A stretch of 28,338 nt of DNA from positions 1 through 28,338 of the forward strand of contig JAQGDQ010002461.1 in NCBI GenBank assembly GCA_030141605.1, in the 5' to 3' direction. The notes beneath the pieces are model-generated. The model made no database searches. It was not told where the DNA came from and saw only the letters and a list, made by a program, of their open reading frames with translations. Each line of letters starts with the position of its first letter. Position 1 is the first letter of the stretch. Made by a program: the position numbers and the translations under genes. This stretch comes from Tubiluchus corallicola. Taxonomy: Eukaryota > Priapulida > Priapulimorpha > Priapulimorphida > Tubiluchidae. Of this stretch, positions 1 through 8,068 are shown piece after piece.

Positions 1-479
1 GTATCCGCTTGCTTCTCAGCATAAAAAAACTTTACTTCTCCTAGCGCCGGTGGATCATTTGTATCCTCTAAGAGCAAAACTTGATCATTATCCTTGAATT
101 CAAGTTTAAACTTAAATGTCATCTGTAAAGTTGGTATGGTAGCATCTACTACCTCATCAGAAACCTCTTCCCATTCTCCTTCCCCTTGCATAGTAGTACC
201 AGAACTAAATTCAAATGTGCCGTCAGCATTAAATGCAAAAGTAGCAAGAGTTTCACCTGCCTGAGCTGCTAATTCTGCTTCTGTTTTTGTTCCAGCCATT
301 CCTTTAACATCCCATGATGTGCCTTCTAGTTTTTCAACTGGCGTCGTAGATGGCGTACCTGGATCAGGATCAGGGTCAGGATCACTACTACTACTACAAG
401 AAGTCGTCAATAACATTGCACTCATGCCTAAAAATAAGGCGATTCCTAATAGGTAATTAATTTTTTTTGAACTTTTCAT
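1..479 (-). CDS. Secreted lipoprotein, array copy 1 (3' end cut by window edge)
   Basis: The reading frame starts at the ATG complementary to 477-479 and stays open to the left edge, so the C-terminus is missing. Residues 1-27 form a lipoprotein signal peptide (basic MKSSKK, a hydrophobic stretch, then LTTS before Cys28). After the Cys come four Ser and four Asp-Pro pairs (GAT CCN hexanucleotide repeat), a flexible acidic tether. A domain of about 100 residues follows, with motifs WDVKG, FNADGTFEF, GEWEEVSDEVVDA, MTFKFKLEF, LLLEDT and FFYA. The same domain occurs twice more at 811-1445. The third copy ends five residues after its FFYAK, so probably only a few codons are lost here. The alternating aromatic and strand-like pattern resembles the small lipocalin-like lipoproteins common in Bacteroidota, but that is a guess and the function is unknown. 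It has its own promoter at 572-601 and a leader of about 85 nt. Confidence 0.85.
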   Translation of the reverse strand, partial: MKSSKKINYLLGIALFLGMSAMLLTTSCSSSSDPDPDPDPGTPSTTPVEKLEGTSWDVKGMAGTKTEAELAAQAGETLATFAFNADGTFEFSSGTTMQGEGEWEEVSDEVVDATIPTLQMTFKFKLEFKDNDQVLLLEDTNDPPALGEVKFFYAEKQAD

Positions 480-532
480 TTAAATATTTTTTAGTAAATT
501 TAATGTCTACTCTATTTTTTTTATAGCTTTTC

Positions 533-547
533 GACATCCGCTATGTC
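533..547 (-). promoter_or_regulatory. Leader hairpin of lipoprotein copy 1
   Basis: The leader RNA contains GACAT-AGCGG-ATGTC, a 5-bp perfect stem with a 5-base loop. A second inverted repeat (TTTTCATT and AATGAAAA) lies just upstream at about 548-569. In copy 2 (1671-1685) the first stem is identical while the loop differs by one base (AGCGA). The role could be mRNA stability or translational control; this is inferred only from structure and conservation. Confidence 0.4.
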
Positions 548-571
548 TTTTCATTCTGAAAATGAAAAAGG

Positions 572-601
572 CAAAGATAAATGTTTTTTTATCATAAACA
601 A
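572..601 (-). promoter_or_regulatory. Promoter of lipoprotein copy 1 (TTG-N19-TATCTTTG)
   Basis: Read on the minus strand, a TTG (complement of 599-601) is followed after 19 bases by TATCTTTG (complement of 572-579). This is an exact match to the Bacteroidota -33/-7 consensus TTG-N17-23-TAnnTTTG. Transcription should start near 565, giving a leader of about 85 nt. The same promoter is conserved at copy 2 (1709-1739) with a 20-base spacer. Confidence 0.75.
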
Positions 602-731
602 TAACTTACACAAAAAATACAATTTTGTTACATAGCTTCCTTAGAGATATTAAAATGAAAAATTTAAAAAATAAGAAAATCCAGCTTGTCTATTGCTTTT
701 TGGCTATCTTAATTATTTACATTAAAATAAA

Positions 732-761
732 AAAAGGAAGATTTGGCCAAATCTCCCTTTT
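732..761 (-). terminator. Palindromic rho-independent terminator of lipoprotein copy 2
   Basis: A 15-bp inverted repeat with a single mismatch is centred on the GGCC between 746 and 747. On the minus strand, after the stop at 789, it is followed by seven T residues (complement of 729-735). On the plus strand a T-rich tract (765-771) also follows, so it could work in both directions. It separates the second lipoprotein unit from the promoter of copy 1. The rest of the 480-788 gap holds only the copy 1 leader and promoter and AT-rich DNA. Confidence 0.75.
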
Positions 762-788
762 CTATTTTTTTAATTTATCTTGCTCCCC

Positions 789-1619
789 TTACTCTTCCAC
801 ACGCTTTTTAGCATAAAAAAACTGTTCTCCTTCTATGGCTAATGGATCACTCGTGTCCTCTAAGATCAAAACTTGATCATCATCACTGAACTCAAGTTTA
901 AACTTAAATGTCATCTGTGTTGGTATAGTGGCATCTACTACATCATCAGAAACCTCTTCCCATGTTCCAAGCTCGTACGCAGGAGTACGATCATATATAA
1001 ACGTGCCGTCAGCATAAAAGCCAAAAGTAACAAGGGTCACATCCTCCTGAGCTGCTAATCCTGCTTCTATTTTTGATCCACCTATTCCTTTAACCTCCCA
1101 GTAGGTTTGTTTTAGTTTTTCAACTGGCGTCGACGCATCAGGATCAGGATCACTACTAGTGCTAGCATAAAAAAACTGTACTCCTTTTATGGCTAATGGA
1201 TCACTCGTGTCCTCTAAAAGCAAAACTTGATCATTACCACTGAATTCAAGTTTAAACTTAAATGTCATCTGTAAAGTTGGTATGGTAGCATCTACTACCT
1301 CATCAGAAACCTCTTCCCATTCTCCTTCCCCTTGCATAGTAGTACCAGAACTAAATTCAAATGTGCCGTCAGCATTAAATACAAAATTAGCAAGAGTCAC
1401 ATTCTCCTTAGCTACTGATTCTGCTTCTGCTTTTGACTCCCCCACTCCTTTAACATCCCATGATGTGCCTTTTAGTTTTTCAACTGGCGTCGTAGATGGC
1501 GTACCTGGATCAGGATCGGGATCACTACTTACTACTACAAGAAGTTGTCAATAACATTGCACTCATGCCTAAAAATAAGACAGCTCCTAATAAGTAATTA
1601 ATTTTTTTGAACTTTTCAT
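789..1619 (-). pseudogene. Lipoprotein array copy 2: two fused domains, broken signal region
   Basis: The gene begins at the ATG complementary to 1617-1619 with codons like copy 1, but the A-run after codon 4 is one base shorter (complement of 1602-1608). The frame therefore shifts and stops at TAG after ten codons. The hydrophobic signal peptide and Cys remain in the shifted frame. An extra base in the AGT repeat (complement of 1529-1530) returns the sequence to the first frame, which stays open to a stop at 789. The earliest start in that frame is a GTG at 1445, which would give a 218-residue protein with no signal peptide. It has two domains like copy 1, joined by a STSSDPDPDASTPVEKLK linker that copies the post-Cys tether. 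The promoter and leader are intact. It is either a recently broken gene, a phase-variable gene in an off state, or a sequencing artefact. Confidence 0.7.
811..1160. repeat. Third, partial repeat unit (domain plus Asp-Pro linker)
   Basis: This stretch aligns with the domain-coding parts of units A and B, with shared blocks such as the GTTTAAACTTAAATGTCATC region at 896-915. It is clearly more diverged and ends in an Asp-Pro linker (DPDPDA). It lacks the signal-peptide, leader and promoter parts, and its coding sequence continues in frame from unit B, which suggests an in-frame recombination joined two former genes. Confidence 0.7.
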
Positions 1620-1751
1620 TTAAATATCTTTGGTGAACTTAATGTCTACTCTATTTTTTTCTAGCTTTTCGACATTCGCTATGTCTTTCGTTTTGAAAAT
1701 GAAAAAAGCAAAGGTAAATGTTTTTTTTTATATAAACAATAACTCACACAA
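1165..1751. repeat. Direct repeat unit B, partner of unit A
   Basis: This is the second copy of the segment at 19-613, in the same orientation. It differs by scattered substitutions, one fewer Asp-Pro hexanucleotide, a T7 instead of T8 run (1602-1608), and an extra T at 1529-1530 within the ACT repeat. A third, more diverged partial copy (domain and Asp-Pro linker only, no signal peptide or promoter) lies at 811-1160. Confidence 0.8.
1709..1739 (-). promoter_or_regulatory. Promoter of lipoprotein copy 2 (TTG-N20-TACCTTTG)
   Basis: On the minus strand, TTG (complement of 1737-1739) and TACCTTTG (complement of 1709-1716) are spaced by 20 bases. This matches the Bacteroidota consensus and copies the promoter at 572-601. 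The leader hairpin GACAT...ATGTC is at 1671-1685. Confidence 0.75.
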
Positions 1752-1777
1752 CTTCCTTTATTTTAATAAGTTTTTTA

Positions 1778-1785
1778 TACCTTTG
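1778..1785 (+). promoter_or_regulatory. -7 box upstream of uvrA (TACCTTTG)
   Basis: This is an exact TAnnTTTG element. No good TTG lies 17-23 bases upstream. It overlaps the GTG at 1785, so transcription would begin near 1792. That rules out the GTG as the translation start and favours the ATG at 1809. Confidence 0.55.
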
Positions 1786-1808
1786 TGGCAAAAAATATTG
1801 TTTTGAGT

Positions 1809-4607
1809 ATGAAGCTTGATAATATAGGATTTGAACATATAGAGGTTTACGGCGCTCGTGAACATAATTTGAAAAACATAGATGTAAAAATTCCACGTAA
1901 CCAACTCGTAACAATAACAGGAATTAGTGGAAGTGGGAAATCCTCGCTAGCCTTTGACACCATATATGCAGAGGGCCAACGGCGCTATATGGAAAGCTTC
2001 TCTTCATATGCTCGTACTTTTATGGGAGGAATGGAACGCCCTGATGTAGATAAAATAGAAGGATTAAGTCCTGTCATTTCCATTGAACAAAAAACAACCT
2101 CGCGAAATCCTCGTTCTACTGTGGGTACAGTCACTGAAATATATGACTTTATGCGACTATTATTTGCCCGAATATCTGAAGCATTTTCTTATATCACAAA
2201 TAAAAAAATGCAAATACAAAGTGAAGCGCAGATTTTAGAGCATATACTAAACTCTTTTCAAGGACAGCTTATTATAATACTATCTCCTGTTGTAAAAGGG
2301 AGAAAAGGGCATTATAGAGAATTGTTTCAGAAGATATTAAAAATGGGTTTTTCCAGAGCTCGCATAGATGGAGAAATGCAAGAGGTGCATGCTAAAACAC
2401 AAGTAGATAGGTATCAAAACCACGATATAGAAATAGTGATAGATAGGCTAAGAGTATCAAGCAAAAATAAGCATAGAATAGCACAATCTATACATACTGC
2501 TATGACGCACAGCAGCGGGCAAATATTGATTTTGGATGAGAACAATAAAAAGCATTATTTTTCAAAACAGCTCATGGAAGTAGAAACAGGACTATCATAC
2601 AATACTCCCGCTCCCAATTCATTCTCCTTTAACTCTCCATATGGTGCGTGTCCTAAATGCAATGGATTAGGAACAATAGAAGTGTTTGATGAGAACATAA
2701 TTTTTCCCAATAAAGCATTATCCATCAGACAAGGTGGGTTGGCTCCGCTTGGAAATTATAGAGACACATGGATATATAAGCGCATAGAAGAAATACTTAA
2801 TGCACACCATTTGACAATAAATAGCCCCATTAGCGAATTTTCAGAGTCTGTGATTCAGCAATTATTATACAACTCCAAAGAGTTGAATATGAGGCAAACA
2901 GGATTTAAAGGTATCATTCATTACATTGGCTTGTTAAGTTCTACAAAAAATGTAAAAGAATGGATGGAAAAACATTCCGTAATGCAAGTTTGTCCTGAAT
3001 GCAGCGGAAAGAGGCTAAAAAAAGAATCGCTGTTTTTTAAAATAGACGGAAAAAATATTCATGATTTGGCAACCCTTAGCATCAATGAGTTATACAATTG
3101 GTTTGAGAATTTAGAAAGCCGACTTAATGAAAAGCAAAATGTCATTGCTAAAGAAATTTTAAAAGAAATAAGAAAGCGTTTAACATTTTTGCTCGACGTT
3201 GGACTTTATTACTTACAACTAAGTAGACCTTTAAGAACTTTATCTGGTGGAGAAGCACAACGTATTAGATTAGCCACACAGATAGGCACACAACTTACAG
3301 GCGTGTTATATATATTAGACGAGCCAAGCATAGGCCTGCACCAAAGAGATAATGACAAGCTTATTGAGTCTTTAAAAAAATTAAGAGATATAGGCAACAG
3401 CATTCTTATTGTAGAGCATGATAAAGATATCATGTTAAAATCTGATTATATAATAGATATGGGTATTGGGGCAGGCATACATGGTGGAAAAATTGTAACA
3501 CAAGGAAACCCTAATAAGTTCATAGCAAAAAATCAAAGCATTACAGTAGGCTACCTAAATCAAACAAAAAAAGTAGAAATAAAAGAGAGAAAAAGAAAAA
3601 AAAATCAAAACACCTTAACACTGAAAGGAGCAACAGGAAACAACTTGAAAAATGTTAACATACAGTTTCCATTAGGTAATATAATTTGCATTACAGGCGT
3701 TTCAGGAAGTGGCAAGTCTTCTCTCATCCATGAAACATTATCCCCCATTCTATACAAGCATTTTTATAATTCATCCAAAACCCCACTGCCTTATAAATCA
3801 ATTGAAGGGCTAGAGCACATTGACAAAGTAATAGAAGTAGATCAACAACCCATAGGAAGAACTCCCCGCTCTAACCCTGCTACTTATACCAAAGTGTTTA
3901 CAGAAATTAGAAATTTATTTACTCAATTGTCCGAAGCAAAAATCAGAGGCTATTCTTCAGGAAGGTTTTCATTTAATGTCAAGGGAGGAAGGTGCGAGAC
4001 GTGTAGGGGCGGTGGTATTCAAAAAATAGAAATGGATTTTCTGCCTTCTGTCTTTCTAAAATGCCCTACATGTAGGGGAAAAAGATATAATAGAGAAACT
4101 TTGGAAGTTCGTTATAAAGGCAAGTCCATTTCCGATGTGTTGGAAATGACTGTAGAACAGTCTGTAGAGTTTTTTAAAAGTATTCCTAAGATATATAATA
4201 AAGTTAAGACATTAAAAAGCGTAGGGTTAGGATACATCACCTTAGGGCAACACGCCACTACACTTTCTGGGGGCGAAGCACAAAGGGTAAAACTTAGCAC
4301 TGAGCTATCAAAAAAATCTACTGGAAAAACTTTTTATATATTGGACGAACCTACAACAGGACTTCATTTCCAAGACGTGCAATTGTTGCTTAATGTGGTA
4401 AATAAATTAGTAGAAAAAGGAAACACTGTGGTTATTATTGAGCATAATTTAGACGTGATTAAAGAGTCTGATTACATTATAGATTTAGGATTGGAGGGAG
4501 GAAAAGAAGGCGGTGATATAGTATGTTGTGGAAGTCCAAAAAAAATATTGCAAAACAAAAAAAGCCACACTGTGCGTTATCTTCAAAAGGAACTTATGGA
4601 GAGGTAG
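1809..4607 (+). CDS. uvrA: Excinuclease ABC subunit A
   Basis: UvrA is the damage-sensing ATPase of nucleotide excision repair; it loads UvrB on lesions in the cytoplasm. All family landmarks are present (numbered from the GTG at 1785; subtract 8 for the ATG start): Walker [10 protein letters not shown] at 46-54, zinc cysteines 289/292 and 403/406, ABC signature LSGGEAQ at 486-492, and Walker B YILDEPS near 509-515. The second half has Walker [10 protein letters not shown] at 638-646, a CX2C-X19-CX2C zinc module at 737-763, signature LSGGEAQ at 827-833 and Walker B YILDEPT near 851-857. The length (932 residues) is normal. I chose the ATG at 1809 because the GTG at 1785 overlaps a promoter -7 box. 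A run of nine A at 3596-3604 is intact and in frame. The gene is convergent with trkH across a 62-bp gap. Confidence 0.95.
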   Translation: MKLDNIGFEHIEVYGAREHNLKNIDVKIPRNQLVTITGISGSGKSSLAFDTIYAEGQRRYMESFSSYARTFMGGMERPDVDKIEGLSPVISIEQKTTSRNPRSTVGTVTEIYDFMRLLFARISEAFSYITNKKMQIQSEAQILEHILNSFQGQLIIILSPVVKGRKGHYRELFQKILKMGFSRARIDGEMQEVHAKTQVDRYQNHDIEIVIDRLRVSSKNKHRIAQSIHTAMTHSSGQILILDENNKKHYFSKQLMEVETGLSYNTPAPNSFSFNSPYGACPKCNGLGTIEVFDENIIFPNKALSIRQGGLAPLGNYRDTWIYKRIEEILNAHHLTINSPISEFSESVIQQLLYNSKELNMRQTGFKGIIHYIGLLSSTKNVKEWMEKHSVMQVCPECSGKRLKKESLFFKIDGKNIHDLATLSINELYNWFENLESRLNEKQNVIAKEILKEIRKRLTFLLDVGLYYLQLSRPLRTLSGGEAQRIRLATQIGTQLTGVLYILDEPSIGLHQRDNDKLIESLKKLRDIGNSILIVEHDKDIMLKSDYIIDMGIGAGIHGGKIVTQGNPNKFIAKNQSITVGYLNQTKKVEIKERKRKKNQNTLTLKGATGNNLKNVNIQFPLGNIICITGVSGSGKSSLIHETLSPILYKHFYNSSKTPLPYKSIEGLEHIDKVIEVDQQPIGRTPRSNPATYTKVFTEIRNLFTQLSEAKIRGYSSGRFSFNVKGGRCETCRGGGIQKIEMDFLPSVFLKCPTCRGKRYNRETLEVRYKGKSISDVLEMTVEQSVEFFKSIPKIYNKVKTLKSVGLGYITLGQHATTLSGGEAQRVKLSTELSKKSTGKTFYILDEPTTGLHFQDVQLLLNVVNKLVEKGNTVVIIEHNLDVIKESDYIIDLGLEGGKEGGDIVCCGSPKKILQNKKSHTVRYLQKELMER

Positions 4608-4669
4608 AAATATTGCCAACAATAAATTTTTCGTTTTTATCAATTTTAAATAATTTTTTTTACTCAAAA

Positions 4670-6142
4670 TCAATTCCTCACCCAAAAATATGGAGAAAAC
4701 AGAATGAGTACAGTAATAAGTTCCAAACGCCCTCCAAGCATTAAAAAAGCAAGTACCCATTTAGTAGCATCAGGCAAATGAGCAAAATCATTGGCTGGCC
4801 CAACACTACCAAAACCTGGACCTATATTGCCTAAACAAGTAGCCGTAGCTCCTATTGCCGTCATGAAATCTAAGCCCATAACAGATATAATCATCGTACC
4901 AATAGCAAATACCATAAAATACATAATAGTAAATGCTAATACACGATAGGTAATATCTTGTGTAATGTTTTTGCGATTTAATTTTACAGGAATAATAGCA
5001 AAAGTGTGTATTTGTCGTTTAAATTCTAATATCGTATTTTTTAATAATATAACATGCCTTACTACCTTTACTCCTCCCGCTGTAGAACCAGCTGAACCAC
5101 CAACAAACATCATCATAAAAAAAACAATAGACAAGAACGGTATCCACATAGTATAATCTTTCGTAACATAACCTGTTGTTGTAACAATAGAGATAAATTG
5201 AAATGCGCCATGTCTAAACGACCCCTCTAATGTTTCATTAGTTGTCAGATATAGGGTTATTGTTAGCATTACAAGAAAGAAAAGAGTGAAAAAAGTATAA
5301 AATTTAAACTCTTCATTCTTCCATACAATCTTAAACTTTCCTTGCAAGGCAAAGTAAGTTACAACAAAGTTTGTCCCTGCCAAAAACATAAAGACCATAA
5401 TTATATAATGTATAGTAGGATTCTCAAAAGCAGCAATACTACCCTGTTTTGTAGAAAACCCTCCCGTTGCCAGTGTTGTAAAAGCGTGATTAACAGCATC
5501 ATAGAAGGGCATTCCTGCCGTCCACAGCAAAACAGTTTCTAATGCTGTTAAGCCCACATACACCATCCATAACCGCTTAGCTGTACTTGTTATTCTTGGT
5601 TGTATTTTATCTGGATTTACCCCGGGAGCCTCCGCTCCAAACAACTGCATCCCCCCTATTCCTAAAAATGGAAGAACGGCAATAGCAAGTACAATAATTC
5701 CCATTCCTCCTATCCATTGTGTAAGGCTTCGCCAAAAAAGTATTCCCTTGGGCACAGACTCTATATCTTGCAATATCGTTGCTCCAGTAGTAGAAAAACC
5801 TGATAAGGTTTCAAAAAAAGCATCTGTAAAATTGGATATTGTTCCACTTAATAAATAGGGAAATGTGCCAAAAACAGACATGGTTATCCACACCAGTGTT
5901 ACTATAATAAATCCGTCCTTTTTTCGCCAATAGGCATTTTTTGAGTCTCGCGTAAGAAACCAAGTGATTAGGCTTATAAGTAAAACGATAGCACTAGAAA
6001 CTAATATGGCGCTTACATCATTTTTATCTTTATATATCAACGCAACTGGCAGGCAAAGAAGCATGAACAAACCGCTAATAAACCAAGTGATTGACAAAAT
6101 GAATAAGATAAGTTTGTATTTTTTCATTACACTTCTATGCAA
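4670..6142 (-). CDS. trkH: Trk-type potassium uptake membrane protein TrkH
   Basis: This is the ion-conducting subunit of a Trk/Ktr K+ transporter in the inner membrane. The protein (490 residues) is strongly hydrophobic. It carries the four selectivity-filter loops of the family: FSTTGATIL, TLATGGFSTK, SIVTTTGYVT and TCLGNIGPGFG. The central GGSAGSTAGGVKVVR segment and the C-terminal RLELITVLILFSPYFW are also typical. The gene overlaps trkA by 8 bases if it starts at 6142. An ATG five codons in, at 6127 (MKKYK...), preceded by an AGAAG-like sequence and leaving a 7-bp gap, is an equally good start. With trkA it forms a two-gene K+ uptake unit at the end of a minus-strand run. Confidence 0.93.
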   Translation of the reverse strand: MHRSVMKKYKLILFILSITWFISGLFMLLCLPVALIYKDKNDVSAILVSSAIVLLISLITWFLTRDSKNAYWRKKDGFIIVTLVWITMSVFGTFPYLLSGTISNFTDAFFETLSGFSTTGATILQDIESVPKGILFWRSLTQWIGGMGIIVLAIAVLPFLGIGGMQLFGAEAPGVNPDKIQPRITSTAKRLWMVYVGLTALETVLLWTAGMPFYDAVNHAFTTLATGGFSTKQGSIAAFENPTIHYIIMVFMFLAGTNFVVTYFALQGKFKIVWKNEEFKFYTFFTLFFLVMLTITLYLTTNETLEGSFRHGAFQFISIVTTTGYVTKDYTMWIPFLSIVFFMMMFVGGSAGSTAGGVKVVRHVILLKNTILEFKRQIHTFAIIPVKLNRKNITQDITYRVLAFTIMYFMVFAIGTMIISVMGLDFMTAIGATATCLGNIGPGFGSVGPANDFAHLPDATKWVLAFLMLGGRLELITVLILFSPYFWVRN

Positions 6143-7469
6143 AAAGCTTTTCTATTTTTCTAACAACTTGATATTTACTTATTACCACCACTCTATCGTT
6201 AGTTTTAAATTGAAAATCGCCATGTACTACATAAGCCTTATTATCTCTTACCACCCCTCCAAGAATCGCATCATTAGGAAAATTCATCTCCAATGTTTTT
6301 TTGCCATTAATTTTTGATTTTTCTGTCACAACAAACTCTACTACTTCTCCTTCTGTTCCATGTATTCCCATCAGTGAGACAATTTCTCCTTTGCGCACAT
6401 ATCGGGTAATGAAATTGACCGCAATATGTTTTTTGTTAATAAATGCGTCTACTCCAATGTTTTGTGACAAGTGAATATAATCTATATTGCCCACCAATGC
6501 TATTGTTTTAGGAACTCCCATACGTTTGGCTAACAAACAAGAAACAATATTAGTCTCTGTATTATCTGTTACTGCAATAAATGCATCCATATTTTCGATA
6601 TTCTCTTCCTTAAGTAGCTCCATATCATTGTAACTCCCATTACATAAAAGTATATGGTCGTCTAATGAATCTACTATTTCCTCGCATCTTTGCCTATTTT
6701 CTTCAATAAGCTTCACTTTAAACTTCCACAGCCGCCGTGCGGTATAATATCCTATTTTTGTCCCCCCTATCACCATTACATCTTTTACTGGTTCTTGCTT
6801 TACTTTTGAAAATTTCAAAACTTCTGGTATCCCTTCAGACACAGCCAAAAAATAGACATGATCTCCTTCCAGCAGCATAGTATCACCTTTAGGTATAATT
6901 GTTTCTGTTTTTCGCAAAATGGCAATAACAATAAAATATCCATTGGGATTAAACTGGTTTGTGTCTTTTAGTTTTACTCCATTTAATACACTATCTTTTT
7001 CTATAACAATGCCTAGCATATTTAACAATCCCTCATCAAACTCGAATATATCCGTTATAGCAATACTCTTTAATAATCTTCTGATTTCACGAGCAGCCAA
7101 CAACTCAGGAGAAATTATTTCATCTACTCCTATCTCTTTAAGTTCTTTTTTCTTTTTAAAAAACTCTGGTTGCTCTATTCTAGCTACTGTTCTTTTGGCT
7201 CCTATTTTTTTAGCAAGGGCACAAGTAGCTATATTTACAGACTCTAATGAGGTAGAGGCGACAAAAATATCTGCTTTGCTTGTGTGGGCATTTTCAAGCA
7301 CAGAAAAAGAGAGCAAATTCCCCGTTACAACAGATATATCTAATTGAGAAGCAATGTATTCTGCTCTGGCACTGTTTTTTTCAATAAGAACCACATCGTG
7401 AGCTTCTATTGCTAAAACCTTAGCAAGGTGAAACCCTAATTCTCCTCCACCAGCAATGACTACATTCAT
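6135..7469 (-). CDS. trkA: Trk potassium uptake protein TrkA (two RCK domains)
   Basis: This is the peripheral, nucleotide-binding regulator that gates TrkH. It has two tandem RCK_N/RCK_C units. The first Rossmann motif is GGGELG at the N-terminus (VVIAGGGELGFHLAKVL) with an acidic residue closing the beta-alpha-beta fold (VVLIEKN). The second is VMVIGGTKIGYYTARRL near residue 230. The length of 444 residues matches full-length two-domain TrkA rather than the single-domain KtrA. It lies directly upstream of trkH with overlapping or nearly touching ends. It follows the LRR gene by 54 bp; no clear TAnnTTTG box was seen in that gap, so co-transcription with upstream genes is plausible. Confidence 0.93.
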   Translation of the reverse strand: MNVVIAGGGELGFHLAKVLAIEAHDVVLIEKNSARAEYIASQLDISVVTGNLLSFSVLENAHTSKADIFVASTSLESVNIATCALAKKIGAKRTVARIEQPEFFKKKKELKEIGVDEIISPELLAAREIRRLLKSIAITDIFEFDEGLLNMLGIVIEKDSVLNGVKLKDTNQFNPNGYFIVIAILRKTETIIPKGDTMLLEGDHVYFLAVSEGIPEVLKFSKVKQEPVKDVMVIGGTKIGYYTARRLWKFKVKLIEENRQRCEEIVDSLDDHILLCNGSYNDMELLKEENIENMDAFIAVTDNTETNIVSCLLAKRMGVPKTIALVGNIDYIHLSQNIGVDAFINKKHIAVNFITRYVRKGEIVSLMGIHGTEGEVVEFVVTEKSKINGKKTLEMNFPNDAILGGVVRDNKAYVVHGDFQFKTNDRVVVISKYQVVRKIEKLFA

Positions 7470-7523
7470 AAGAAAATATTGTTATTCTTGAACAATTTTA
7501 AACAAACGATTCTATATTTTTAT

Positions 7524-8042
7524 TTAATATTTAATATTGCAATTTGGCAATTTTTGTTTTAGTTGATCTATCTGCGTTTCAGAAAGTGAGTTCCCTTCCA
7601 AATTCAAATTTTGCAAATTACTTGCAGCACCTACCTTTACAGAATGTACAGAAATATTATTATATGATAAATTTAAATCTTGTAACACAGGAAGCTCTGA
7701 TACAATTTTAGGAATACTACTAAGTTGATTATCCCACATATCCAATACTTGTAAATTAATTAATTTTTTCATTCTATTGGGCAACCGCTTTATTTCGTTT
7801 CTATGCAAATATAGTTCTTGTAAATGTACCAAATTTTCTATACTATCAGGGACTTTAACAAGCATACTATAAGACAAATTAAGCTTGTACACCTTTTCTC
7901 CCTTTCTTTCTGCTTCTAATGCCTCTTTCACAGACCTAAACATCTGCTGTTCTTCTAGTTCTCCATCACTCAAAAGTGTTTGAGAAAAAGCTTTTAATTG
8001 AAAAAAACTAAATAACACTAAACATACAACAAGTTTTTGCAT
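7524..8042 (-). CDS. Small secreted leucine-rich-repeat protein
   Basis: This 172-residue protein has a Sec signal peptide (residues 1-20, hydrophobic VVCLVLFSFFQL, probable cleavage AFS-Q). A short helical segment follows, then about five leucine-rich repeats of 22-23 residues (roughly 52-73, 74-96, 97-119, 120-141, 142-165). They have the pattern LxxLxLxxNxIxxLPxx; examples are LQELYLHRNEIKRLP, LQVLDMWDNQLSSIP and LQDLNLSYNNIS. LRRs usually bind proteins; the partner is unknown. There is no lipobox and no sorting domain, so it is probably periplasmic or released. It lies 26 bp after the RNA methyltransferase gene and 54 bp before trkA, and nothing in the context explains its role. Confidence 0.85.
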   Translation of the reverse strand: MQKLVVCLVLFSFFQLKAFSQTLLSDGELEEQQMFRSVKEALEAERKGEKVYKLNLSYSMLVKVPDSIENLVHLQELYLHRNEIKRLPNRMKKLINLQVLDMWDNQLSSIPKIVSELPVLQDLNLSYNNISVHSVKVGAASNLQNLNLEGNSLSETQIDQLKQKLPNCNIKY

Positions 8043-8068
8043 AACATTACATTCTTTTTAATACAAGT

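Larger units (their letters stand above)
19..613. repeat. Direct repeat unit A: lipoprotein domain, signal region, leader and promoter
   Basis: This segment is highly similar to 1165-1751 across coding region, leader and promoter. Similarity stops abruptly just upstream of the -33 element, at AACTTACACA versus AACTCACACA. The long near-identical stretch, for example the block around 115-235 matching 1266-1386, indicates recent duplication or ongoing gene conversion. Confidence 0.8.

Noticed and set aside
625-816. 63-codon plus-strand frame in the gap between the lipoprotein units
   Set aside because: It starts with TTG, has low-complexity Lys/Ile/Asn composition, runs through the terminator palindrome and overlaps the lipoprotein gene end. 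There is no promoter or homology signal.
6919-7347. 142-codon plus-strand frame opposite trkA
   Set aside because: It is antisense to a well-conserved trkA, and its Ser/Phe/Ile-rich composition is typical of a shadow frame.
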